Below are positions 42,986 through 50,627 of a stretch of 64,000 bases of DNA, piece by piece. The notes under the pieces are model-generated. The model had not been told where the DNA came from. It saw only the letters and a program-made list of their open reading frames with translations, and did no database searches. Location of the stretch: contig CP081102.1 of assembly GCA_025141835.1 (NCBI GenBank), positions 558,001 through 622,000 of the forward strand. The letters run 5' to 3'. The translations under genes and the position numbers were made by a program. Numbering within the stretch: position 1 is the stretch's first letter; each line of letters opens with the position of its first letter. Source of the stretch: Rhodobacteraceae bacterium M385 (GTDB taxonomy: Bacteria; Pseudomonadota; Alphaproteobacteria; Rhodobacterales; Rhodobacteraceae).

Positions 42986-43108
42986 TTTTTCAACCTTCTT
43001 CGTTATGTTTGACCAAGACTGCCGCAAGATGCCCGCAGGCTTTATCCACATTGCGAATCCAAAATGTTTGAAGCTTGAAGTTTTTTTAGGAACGAGTAGC
43101 GTTTGCTA

Positions 43109-44077
43109 ATGCAGACCCAAGCCTACCTTGATGATTTCGCGATCTTGAAGACACAGGACCTGTCCGAGGCCCGTGCGTCTGTAGCTGAAAAATACTGCGA
43201 CCATCGCTTGGATCTGGTGCGGGGGCGCAAGTTGAATGTCCGCCACAATCATGTGCGGGGCACGCAAATCTCATTAAATGTGCTTGGGTATGGCGGCGAC
43301 GTGCGCATCAACCCCGGTGAGTTGCGCGATTTCTATCTTTTGCAAATTCCGATCGCTGGAACTGCCCGCATTCGCCATCGCGGCGAAACTGTGGATGCAA
43401 GTATTTGGACGGCATCCATCCTGAACCCGGACCGTCCATCCGACATGGAATGGTCCGCCGATTGCACTAAAGTCATGGTGCAGATTGACTCGGGTTTTTT
43501 GAACCGCGTTGCCCGCGAAGATCTTGGAGCAGAGCTACCTGGGTCCGTACGCTTTGATCCAACTGTCGATTTCGGCAAATCTTCAGGTCAAGCACTCCGC
43601 GACACCGTTCTTGCAACGCTCAAGGCATATGAGACTGGCGCGATCAGCAGCGCGCGCCCAAATCTAAGTTCACTTAGCCTAGAGCGTCATTTGGCTAGCA
43701 GCTTGTTAAGCCTGCAACCCAGCAATGTCAGCCAATACTATGCGGTCACTAAAGCACCGGTCTCTACGAGACCGCTGAAAAGAGCGATCGACTTTATACA
43801 AACGCAGTACCACCGCGACCTTCGGCTTGATGAAATAGCGTCGGCAAGTGGCCTGCACCCACGGACATTGCAATTGGTCTTCCAAAGCAGTTTCGGGATG
43901 TCGCCAATAGCATATCTAAAGGTCGTGCGCCTGAACGCTGCACGCTACAGGTTGTGCAAGCGGCGTAACCGCGAAAGCGTAACGGATGTTGCCTTTGGAT
44001 GCGGTTTTTCGCATCTGGGCCGATTTTCACGCGACTATCGAGCGCTATTTGGCCATGCTCCCAGCGACGCAAGTTGA
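43109..44077 (+). CDS. AraC family regulator (AraC_binding_2 / FeaR-like)
   Basis: About 322 residues from MQTQAYLDDFAIL; a TTG two codons earlier is closer to the AGGA motif at 43088 and is possible. The N-terminal domain resembles the activator type (LNVRHNHVRGTQISLNVLGYGGDVRINPG, then FYLLQIPIAGTARIRHRGE). The C-terminal 100 residues have the AraC DNA-binding domain (DLRLDEIASASGLHPRTLQLVFQSSFG, then VTDVAFGCGFSHLGRFSRDYRALFG). Divergent from the cupin/FMO operon, which it probably activates; this class often senses aromatic acids or amines. Confidence 0.88.
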   Translation: MQTQAYLDDFAILKTQDLSEARASVAEKYCDHRLDLVRGRKLNVRHNHVRGTQISLNVLGYGGDVRINPGELRDFYLLQIPIAGTARIRHRGETVDASIWTASILNPDRPSDMEWSADCTKVMVQIDSGFLNRVAREDLGAELPGSVRFDPTVDFGKSSGQALRDTVLATLKAYETGAISSARPNLSSLSLERHLASSLLSLQPSNVSQYYAVTKAPVSTRPLKRAIDFIQTQYHRDLRLDEIASASGLHPRTLQLVFQSSFGMSPIAYLKVVRLNAARYRLCKRRNRESVTDVAFGCGFSHLGRFSRDYRALFGHAPSDAS

Positions 44078-44244
44078 AGCAAGTCATGGTCTTGCGGGTA
44101 AGGGCTGTTCTCTCTGCCAGATGCACGAGAGATCCAATTCAAACCCTGCCTCGTCAAATGTGGGCGACAGGCCGCCGCCCGAACATCACAGCGTGGCGAT
44201 GTCCGGGCGGTTAGCTTAATTGGTCTTGCGCAGTTCAGTTGGGA

Positions 44245-44634
44245 TTATCCCATTGCTGCCTGTACCACAGCGCTATCGACGAACTGCGTCATTGTTCTGA
44301 TTTTGCCGCCACGTACCTCGTAGAGATGCGCAAAGCTTGCGCGGAAGGACTTTCCCGTAGCGCGGTATGTGCCCGAGTATTCACCGAATGCCGCGACCCT
44401 GTCGCCGTCTTCCATGAACGTGTGCACCTTTGCAGAGTAGCCATCCCATTCAGTCGCCAACCGTTGGAAGACACCTGCGATGATCTCTTCGGGGCCTGTA
44501 TAGGTTCCCGCGTATGGAAAGCCCTCGGCTTCGGTCCAGGTTGCATCCTCTGCCAGAGCGGCGAGAAGATTTTGACCGTTCTCTTCCGACGTGCCTTCAT
44601 AGGTCGCGCGGATCAGTTCAAGATTGTTGCCCAT
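44245..44634 (-). CDS. SnoaL/NTF2-like protein
   Basis: 129 residues from MGNNLELIRATYEG, two bases after the stop of the upstream MBL-fold gene. The cone-shaped NTF2 pattern is visible: an N-terminal helix, AALAEDATWTEAEGFPYAGTYTGPEEIIAGVFQRL, VHTFMEDGDRVAAFGEYSGTYRATGKSF, FAHLYEVRGGKIRTMTQFVDSA. Members are cyclases, hydrolases or binding proteins; the activity is not predictable. Last gene of a three-gene operon (DsbA-like, MBL-like, SnoaL-like). Confidence 0.82.
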   Translation of the reverse strand: MGNNLELIRATYEGTSEENGQNLLAALAEDATWTEAEGFPYAGTYTGPEEIIAGVFQRLATEWDGYSAKVHTFMEDGDRVAAFGEYSGTYRATGKSFRASFAHLYEVRGGKIRTMTQFVDSAVVQAAMG

Positions 44635-44636
44635 GA

Positions 44637-45479
44637 TCAGCCCCACTTCATTTCGCCGGTGACCACCTTCGCGCCGATGTTCAGCGCAACATCAAGTCCG
44701 AGATCGGGATAACGAGCCGTCATCGCGGCAACCAGCTCTTGCGAGGTTGCCACTTTTGCGAGTTCTTCTTCAAAGGCCTGAAGATATGTTTTCGTGTGGG
44801 CAATCGCTTCCAGCCCAACTGGCGCACCGACGCTCATGTGGCCCGGAACCAAGACGTTCGGCTTGCGAGCTTCGATGGCATCTAGATTGGCAATCCAAGC
44901 GGCTCGCTGCTCCTTTGTCGCCGTGTCCGCAGTCCAGACATGGGTTCCCGAAAAGACCATGACACCGCCGAATACGGCCTGAAGCCCCTCAACCCAAAGG
45001 TAGCGACGGTTGGCAAGGCCATTGGCTGCCACGATCTCAATCTTGTGGCCATCGACCGTGAAAAAAGCTTCGTCAAAAGCTGTAGGGATCACGACCTCTT
45101 CGACGGACTTTGGCCCGTTGTCACCCAATTGCGGGCTCCATGTTTCGATCTTCTTGGCAACCGACGCGGAAATGGCTTTGACCGTATCCGAGGCGGCAAT
45201 AACGCGGGCCTCTGGGAAGGCGGTCACGATTGGGCGCAGGCTGAAGTAGAAATCAGGATCACTCTGGCTGACATAAATCGTGGTCAGGGACTTGCCCGTC
45301 GCTTTAATCGCGTCGGCTAACGCCTGACCATCGGACAGCCTAAATCCTCCGTCGATCAGCACGGCTTCGCTTTGTCCGGTGATGAGAACAGGGGCGCGGT
45401 AGAACCCATGTTCACCTGCTGGAAAATGTGCCCAGTTCAGGGTGTCTGACGGTGTTTCTGTGGCGAGGTTCGTCGTCAT
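44637..45479 (-). CDS. Metallo-beta-lactamase fold protein with degenerate metal motif
   Basis: 280 residues. The fold is indicated by VLITGQSEAVLIDGGFRLSDGQALADAI and by VLVPGHMSVG and VFSGTHVW later in the chain. The canonical THxHxDH motif reads SQSDPDF at 71-77: only the Asp is kept, and two His become Gln and Asp with the last replaced by Phe. A normal dinuclear zinc site is therefore unlikely. It is preceded by a DsbA-like gene and followed two bases later by the SnoaL-like gene. Function unknown; it could bind one metal or be non-enzymatic. Confidence 0.8.
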   Translation of the reverse strand: MTTNLATETPSDTLNWAHFPAGEHGFYRAPVLITGQSEAVLIDGGFRLSDGQALADAIKATGKSLTTIYVSQSDPDFYFSLRPIVTAFPEARVIAASDTVKAISASVAKKIETWSPQLGDNGPKSVEEVVIPTAFDEAFFTVDGHKIEIVAANGLANRRYLWVEGLQAVFGGVMVFSGTHVWTADTATKEQRAAWIANLDAIEARKPNVLVPGHMSVGAPVGLEAIAHTKTYLQAFEEELAKVATSQELVAAMTARYPDLGLDVALNIGAKVVTGEMKWG

Positions 45480-45525
45480 GATTTGTCTCCTAATTTAGGA
45501 ATAGATAGGGAGGGGGAAGGCCGCG

Positions 45526-46155
45526 TTATCTCAGCCCGAGAGAAGCAAGAGTTTTATTCAGGCCGGCATAGAGCACGCTTGAATCGATCTGACCGGCGTT
45601 AGTGATCACCGTGGGAACGCCTTGGGCGTGGTTTTGTTTCATCGCGTCACGCGCAACCGCCGTTCGGTCGCGAACAGCCCGCAAAAGCGCGTCATCTGGA
45701 TTCAGGACAGCCGCGGCCGCCTGCGGCAGGCTCAATTCAGCAAGTAGGGCCGCGACAACAGCGGGTGAGGTCACGTCTTGCCCATCGACGTAGCGTGCCT
45801 CCTGAATGGCTTTCAGGGCCTCCATTTCGCGATCGGGTTCTTCTTGCGACACGGCCGTCAGGGCCAATGTTGCCACGCTGGAATCTAGCTTCGCATCAGC
45901 AGCACCAAGGACGTTGACGCGGTAAGCCTCGCTGAAGGTCCGGCCACTGAGTTGCGCAATCCTTTGGTCGTTCTGCCATGCTTGCTTCGCGAAGCCGGCC
46001 ATCGGGCGCGCACCGTGTCCTGAGAAGAGCCCACTGGGCATCATCTGAACAGAAACGGATGGATGGGCGGCGAGCTTCGCCATGGTGTCCGATGCACCAT
46101 AGCACCAGCCACAGAGCGGGTCGAAGATGTATTGGATGGTGATGTTCTGTGTCAT
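45526..46155 (-). CDS. DsbA/FrnE family thiol oxidoreductase
   Basis: 209 residues, thioredoxin fold with the CGWC active site at residues 15-18 (FDPLCGWCYGASD) and the cis-proline region QGVPTVITNAG. No signal peptide, so cytoplasmic, as for FrnE-like proteins and 2-hydroxychromene-2-carboxylate isomerase relatives. ATG preceded by AAGGAG. First gene of the operon with the MBL-fold and SnoaL-like genes and divergent from a LysR gene. The DPLCGWCYG motif supports a disulphide or glutathione-linked detoxification role. Confidence 0.87.
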   Translation of the reverse strand: MTQNITIQYIFDPLCGWCYGASDTMAKLAAHPSVSVQMMPSGLFSGHGARPMAGFAKQAWQNDQRIAQLSGRTFSEAYRVNVLGAADAKLDSSVATLALTAVSQEEPDREMEALKAIQEARYVDGQDVTSPAVVAALLAELSLPQAAAAVLNPDDALLRAVRDRTAVARDAMKQNHAQGVPTVITNAGQIDSSVLYAGLNKTLASLGLR

Positions 46156-46189
46156 ATCAGTTCTCCTTGCCCGCTATATGGCACCCAAA

Positions 46190-46228
46190 GAACATCTTAA
46201 TAAGGCAAGCAAATTTGACATAATGTTC
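46190..46228. promoter_or_regulatory. GAACAT...ATGTTC dyad in DsbA/LysR divergent region
   Basis: Half-sites GAACAT (46190-46195) and ATGTTC (46223-46228) are inverted with centres 33 bases apart in the 94-base intergenic region. TTGACA at 46215-46220 could be the -35 of the LysR promoter. A LysR-type regulator often binds such spaced half-sites upstream of its divergent target. Confidence 0.35.
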
Positions 46229-46249
46229 GCTTTTGGCTAACAGTCTGGC

Positions 46250-47170
46250 ATGACAAAGGGTCTGAACCTCAACCGCCTCGCCTATTTCGCTGCCGTGGTT
46301 GAAACGGGTTCGTTCACCCATGCCGCTGAGCGCCTTGGTATAACGAAGGCAGTGGTCAGCCAGCAAATCACCAATCTGGAACAAGAGGTGAAAACAACGC
46401 TCCTTGTCCGCTCAACCCGTAGTGTCAGCCCCACCGAGGCCGGGCACGATTTTTACTCACGGTGCAGTCGCATTTTGAAAGAGGCCGAAGAAGCCTTCGA
46501 CAAGTTGTCACAATCGACCGAGATCCCAACAGGCACATTGCGGATTACAGCGCCCTACGATTACGGCGCAACAATTCTTGCGCCTGTGGCGTCGGCCTTT
46601 CGCCAAGCCTATCCGAATTGCCGTGTTGTGCTGCACTTGGGCGATCGGATTAGCGACCTCATCTCGGAAGATCTGGATCTCGCAATTCGCGTCGGCTGGC
46701 TGACTGACTCAAGCCTACAAGCGCGTCGTATCGGCGTGTTTCGGCAGATCGTCGTCGCTAGCGCGGCCTATGCCGAACAACTGGGCGCCCTGACCCATCC
46801 CGAAGAGCTTCGCTCTAAGGCCGATTTCGTGGGAAATCTGGCCTTGGCGGACCCGCTAACGTGGTCCTTTACCCATTTAGACGGGCGACATGCAAAGGTA
46901 AGGCTGAAGAGTGATATGATGCTCGACACCTCGGCGGCGCTGCTTCAAGCGATTAAAGCAGATGCGGGGGTTTCAGTCTTGCCAGACTTTCAGGTGCAAG
47001 GCGACCTAGCGGCGGGTGAACTCAAGGTCATTTTGCCCGAATGGTCCTTACAGGACGGCGGCATCTATACAGTGTATCCGCCCGCGCGGTTTCGTCCTGC
47101 TAAGGTAACCCAGTTTGCTCGCATGCTTTCCGAACGCGAAAAACAGCGTGAACGGGAGGTCTTCAAATAG
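46250..47170 (+). CDS. LysR family transcriptional regulator
   Basis: 306 residues. The N-terminal helix-turn-helix reads NRLAYFAAVVETGSFTHAAERLGITKAVVSQQI, with the effector domain from about residue 90 (TGTLRITAPYDYGATILAPVASAF, LDLAIRVGWLTDSSLQARRIG). It belongs to the CrgA/AaeR-like group judged by the GTLRI...APYDYG and LAIRVG patterns. No Shine-Dalgarno-like motif is evident before the ATG. Divergent from the DsbA-MBL-SnoaL operon, which it probably controls. Confidence 0.9.
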   Translation: MTKGLNLNRLAYFAAVVETGSFTHAAERLGITKAVVSQQITNLEQEVKTTLLVRSTRSVSPTEAGHDFYSRCSRILKEAEEAFDKLSQSTEIPTGTLRITAPYDYGATILAPVASAFRQAYPNCRVVLHLGDRISDLISEDLDLAIRVGWLTDSSLQARRIGVFRQIVVASAAYAEQLGALTHPEELRSKADFVGNLALADPLTWSFTHLDGRHAKVRLKSDMMLDTSAALLQAIKADAGVSVLPDFQVQGDLAAGELKVILPEWSLQDGGIYTVYPPARFRPAKVTQFARMLSEREKQREREVFK

Positions 47171-47577
47171 GTGGCCATGAGATGTCTCAACGGAATGCCA
47201 AATGGCTAGCGGAAGCATTGGTGCAAAGGGCGATAGGTTTGGTTCAGTGTGCAGTGCCGCTGTCTCCTTGCTAACAGGATGGCGACTTTGTCGTGCTTAC
47301 GCATGACTAGGAGACGGGCAAAAAAACGGCTTGGCTTATCTGTGCCTTTTAGGTGCAGGGCGCTAAAATGCTTCCGTATAGATAACAGAGCCAAATCAGC
47401 GCCCCACGCCCTCGTGTTCGTCGTGGTAGTGTTCAAGTCATATCTTGCCGGGTGAATTTTCTTCTGACGATGGAAAAGACGTCTTGTCGGTTGTCTGTGC
47501 GGAGCCACCGAAAGAGCCGAAGAGTTGCTCAATCTGTTTCCCAGTCACGACCGGTTCAGGCGTCCAGCCACCATTGA
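47171..47577. other. Intergenic region after LysR gene, no gene supported
   Basis: About 407 bases. A minus-strand open frame at 47206-47532 (108 codons) has no recognisable domain, is rich in Arg, His and Thr and lacks a ribosome-binding site. It may be a fragment of a former mobile element, but no transposase motif is visible. Confidence 0.45.
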
Positions 47578-48237
47578 TCAAACCGGCCACACCGATTGCA
47601 GGCGTTCTCCGGCGATGATTCTGTCACGAGCGGCAGCCTCTTCGGCACCCAAAAGATCTGCTTGGTCGGCCACGGCTGATAGGGCGTCTTTCGGTATCGC
47701 CACAACGCCGTCGATATCCCCAAAGATCACGTCGCCCGGCCGAACCGAAACGCGGCCAATTTTAATTTCGACCTGCGACGCGATGGGTTCTTTCTTGCCT
47801 GTGACCCCTACCGGCGAAGCACAGGTTCCGAAAAGAGGGTAATCTAGCGATCGGACTTGTGCCAGATCACGTACGCTGCTGTTGACTACGGTTGCTGCTG
47901 CGCCTCGGGTCTTGGCGCCAGAACTCATGAGCTCCCCACTACATGAGCCAGCAGCGCAAGATGCTTCGCAGATTAGAATTCCGCCTTCGGGTGTGTTGTC
48001 TATCGCGTGGTGATAGACGTCCTGTGGTTCGCCCTTGCGATCCGATGGACCGAACTGAACGGTAACGGCTGGTCCGCAGACAACATCTCCTGCTGCAAGC
48101 GATCCTAGTAATGAAATCCCCTCTAGATGGCCCCAAAGTCCGAGCGCTTCCATGCTGTCGTGGATGTCGCCCGAGTACCATTTTTTGAGCCGGTTGATAG
48201 AGGCCCAATCAGTTGTGGAATAATCGAAATCGGTCAT
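47578..48237 (-). CDS. RraA-like / 4-hydroxy-4-methyl-2-oxoglutarate aldolase family protein
   Basis: 219 residues of the RraA-like fold. It has YSGDIHDSMEALGLWG at the N-terminus, GDVVCGPAVTVQF, the substrate-binding loop GAAATVVNSSVRDLAQVRSLDYPLFG (the Arg-Asp pair is conserved), and the metal motif GDVIFGDIDGVVAIP. Many members are divalent-metal aldolases that release pyruvate from 4-hydroxy-2-oxo acids. Its start overlaps the stop of the GntR gene by four bases, so the two are co-expressed and divergent from the TTT3 operon. Confidence 0.82.
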   Translation of the reverse strand: MTDFDYSTTDWASINRLKKWYSGDIHDSMEALGLWGHLEGISLLGSLAAGDVVCGPAVTVQFGPSDRKGEPQDVYHHAIDNTPEGGILICEASCAAGSCSGELMSSGAKTRGAAATVVNSSVRDLAQVRSLDYPLFGTCASPVGVTGKKEPIASQVEIKIGRVSVRPGDVIFGDIDGVVAIPKDALSAVADQADLLGAEEAAARDRIIAGERLQSVWPV

Positions 48238-48998
48238 GTGTCGTCCTTGGAGTTCTCAGCACGTTCAAGTGCCGTTTTGAGGTAAGTCGCGCTGTTGTCG
48301 ATCTGTGTGCGCATGAGGCTTTTGGCGCGAACTTCATCCCGGTTCTTGATGAACGAGAAGATTTCGGCGTGTTCTGAATAGGCGGCTTCAAGGGATTTTG
48401 TTGGCACCCGGCTGGTCACCTGGATCACCTCATTGATGAGGCCTGCGAGGTTGTCGTAAATGACAGAGAGGATCGCGTTGCCAGCAGAATAGACCAGCGC
48501 AAGGTGAAAACGGGCGTCGGCATCCACGAACGCCTGAAAGTCACCCGAATCCCTGGCAGCTTCCATAGCTTCAAGCTCTGCCTCAACCTGTTCAGAAATT
48601 GGGTCCGAGCGCGCGGTCAGAATACCCAGCACTTCGGTTTCGATCATCCTGCGTACTTCCATAAGTTGGATCAAATACTCAGGATCAGTGGAAAATTTTT
48701 GCCGAACGGTCACGGCAAGGGTGCCAAGAAACTCGTCAACATCTTCGCGGACCACCGTAGTGCGTTCACCATGGCGGCGGGCCACAAGTCCCTTGGTCTC
48801 AAGAACGCCGATTGCTTCACGGACGGAGCGAGTAGACACGGCGAATTCTTTAGCAATAGCACTTTCTGACGGAAGCTTGTCACCAACCTTGAGAGCACCC
48901 GAGAGGATCTGCGATTCAATGGCGCCACTTACGGTCATGTGAAGCTTGTCGCGTTGCTTTGCTGCGCCGGGCTGCGCGGGTTCAGTGAAAATTGGCAT
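48234..48998 (-). CDS. GntR family regulator (FadR/FCD subfamily)
   Basis: 254 residues. The winged helix-turn-helix (VGDKLPSESAIAKEFAVSTRSVREAIGVLETKGLVARRHGERTTV, about 36-80) is followed by an all-helical FCD effector domain (from about 95) with VRRMIETEVLGILTARS and the metal-site pattern DADARFHLALVYSAGN and a later His. FCD regulators usually repress and respond to sugar acids or carboxylates. It is divergent from TTT3 and most likely represses it and itself. Confidence 0.92.
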   Translation of the reverse strand: MPIFTEPAQPGAAKQRDKLHMTVSGAIESQILSGALKVGDKLPSESAIAKEFAVSTRSVREAIGVLETKGLVARRHGERTTVVREDVDEFLGTLAVTVRQKFSTDPEYLIQLMEVRRMIETEVLGILTARSDPISEQVEAELEAMEAARDSGDFQAFVDADARFHLALVYSAGNAILSVIYDNLAGLINEVIQVTSRVPTKSLEAAYSEHAEIFSFIKNRDEVRAKSLMRTQIDNSATYLKTALERAENSKDDT

Positions 48999-49021
48999 CG
49001 GATAATTCTTCCCTTAGGCAG

Positions 49022-49054
49022 TTGACAGATACATATGTCATAAGTCATGTGTCA
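49022..49054 (+). promoter_or_regulatory. Operator/promoter candidate of TTT3
   Basis: TTGACA at 49022-49027 looks like a -35 element. Overlapping it is the inverted repeat TGACA-N8-TGTCA (49023-49040), with another TGTCA at 49050-49054, 14 bases on. It lies midway between the divergent GntR and TctC3 starts and fits a FadR-type GntR operator overlapping the promoter. Confidence 0.5.
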
Positions 49055-49120
49055 AGAGTGATTGGCGCGGAGGGCGCTAGTTAGATGGGGCCGAAAAGGT
49101 TCTGTATGGGAGGAGATACT

Positions 49121-50095
49121 ATGTTCACTACAAGTAAATTTCTTGCGTCCACAGTCTGCGTGGCTGCTGCGCTGACAACTGGCGCGTCCTTTGCACAGGA
49201 CGCATGGCCCGAACGTGCGGTCACAATTATCGTTCCTTGGTCCGCCGGTGGCGGCACAGATGGCACGGCCCGAGCTGTCGCGGCTGAGTTGGAGGAGCGG
49301 TTCGGTCAGCCATTCAATGTCGTGAACCGCACCGGCGGCGGGGGTCTTGTAGGTCACTCTGCAATTATGAGCGCCGACTCGGACGGCTACACGCTTGGCG
49401 TTATCACGATTGAGATGTCGATGTATGAGGCCCAAGGCCTTAGCGAGATGTCACCCGAAGACTTTACCTTTATCGGCCGCTTCAACGCGGACCCAATCGC
49501 TATTAATGTAGGCGATGGCTCCTATGCGGACGCACAGGCGCTGATCGACGACGTTCGCGCCGACCCGGGTGCGCTTTCCGCATCGGGCGCGAACCGGGGC
49601 GGCCTGTCGCACTTGGCGTGGGTTGGTTTGCTTGACCGCCTGGATATCGACCCGATGGCCGCGAACTGGGTGGCATCCGATGGTTCCGCTCCAGCGCTTC
49701 AGCAACTAGCAGCCGGAGCAATCGACGTTGTCACAACATCGCCAGCCGAGGCCTCGGCCCTGGTCGAAGCGGGCGAGGCACAGACTCTTGCCTTGGTCTC
49801 ATCTGAGCGTAGTGAGCTGTATCCAGACTTGCCCACGACGACCGAGATTTTCGGCGTGGACTGGTCGCCGCTTCCGTTCCGTGGCCTTGCCGCACCTGCC
49901 GGTATCGACGAGTCTATTGTCGAAACCCTCACTGAAGCACTGGCAGAGATCACGTCTGACCCGGAATTCCGTGAGTTCATGAACTCTCAAGGGTTCTCGG
50001 TCGCGTATCAGGATGCGGAAGGTTTCGCGACGACGGTTCAGAACGCCTATGAGGGCCTGTCAGGCACCATGGCAGCAGTCGGCTTGGCCAATTGA
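49121..50095 (+). CDS. TctC family periplasmic binding protein (TTT3)
   Basis: 324 residues from MFTTSKFLAS with GGGAGGAG upstream; an in-frame extension of 12 codons is disfavoured. Signal peptide: FLASTVCVAAALTTGASFAQ. The fold signature is WPERAVTIIVPWSAGGGTDGTARAVAAELE (ligand loop SAGGGTD), VVNRTGGGGLVGHSAIMSADSDGYT, and GLAAPAGIDESIVETL. It begins the TTT3 operon that continues through TctB, TctA, an SDR, a sugar kinase and a FucI-like isomerase. Confidence 0.93.
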   Translation: MFTTSKFLASTVCVAAALTTGASFAQDAWPERAVTIIVPWSAGGGTDGTARAVAAELEERFGQPFNVVNRTGGGGLVGHSAIMSADSDGYTLGVITIEMSMYEAQGLSEMSPEDFTFIGRFNADPIAINVGDGSYADAQALIDDVRADPGALSASGANRGGLSHLAWVGLLDRLDIDPMAANWVASDGSAPALQQLAAGAIDVVTTSPAEASALVEAGEAQTLALVSSERSELYPDLPTTTEIFGVDWSPLPFRGLAAPAGIDESIVETLTEALAEITSDPEFREFMNSQGFSVAYQDAEGFATTVQNAYEGLSGTMAAVGLAN

Positions 50096-50102
50096 GCACA
50101 AG

Positions 50103-50627
50103 GTGAGACTCTCTGATCTGATTACTGGGCCGCTTATTGCGGCATTTGGAGGAGTGGTGATCTGGGGGGCGGTAGCGCTGCCCCAGATCCCCGGCCTCCG
50201 ATTTGGTCCAGACTTGATCCCCCTGCTTATCGGCGGCGGATTGGTTATAGCAGGGGTCTTCATATTGATCGCTGCCCTGTTACTCCCCGACCCCACGTCG
50301 GGGCGAAGTGGAGCCGCATCAGCAAAGGCTGAAGCAGTAAGCCCCGCTTCATTATTCACTCTGCCGGACCGGATTGTTCCAACGCGCCCAATGCTGGCCG
50401 CAGCATGGACTCTTTTGGGTCCGATCTTCTGCATCGTTTTTTTTGACATCGCCGGTTTCCCAATCGTGGCGCTTGTCTACATGGTGGGCCTGATGGCGCT
50501 GATGAACGCGCGCCCCCTGATCATCCTCACCGTGGCACCATTAACCGTGTTGGCGTTGCACATCGGGTTCACTCAAGGGCTCCGCCTTCAGTTGCCCGCC
50601 GGCTGGCTATCGGGAGTGCTTCCATGA
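50103..50627 (+). CDS. TctB family small membrane subunit (TTT3)
   Basis: 174 residues from a GTG start (VRLSDLITGPLIAAFGG), seven bases after the TctC stop. Hydrophobic segments: ITGPLIAAFGGVVIWGAVAL, LIPLLIGGGLVIAGVFILIAALLL, AAWTLLGPIFCIVFFDIAGF, and a fourth at PLIILTVAPLTVLALHIGF. LRFGPDLIPLLIG corresponds to the family's G-P-x-x-FP motif. It overlaps TctA by four bases. The start is less certain than for neighbours because no ATG is available. Confidence 0.82.
   Translation: MRLSDLITGPLIAAFGGVVIWGAVALPQIPGLRFGPDLIPLLIGGGLVIAGVFILIAALLLPDPTSGRSGAASAKAEAVSPASLFTLPDRIVPTRPMLAAAWTLLGPIFCIVFFDIAGFPIVALVYMVGLMALMNARPLIILTVAPLTVLALHIGFTQGLRLQLPAGWLSGVLP

Noticed and set aside
47206..47532. 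Minus-strand open frame of 108 codons
   Set aside because: No domain, no ribosome-binding site and shadow-like composition; possibly a mobile-element fragment but no motif supports it.
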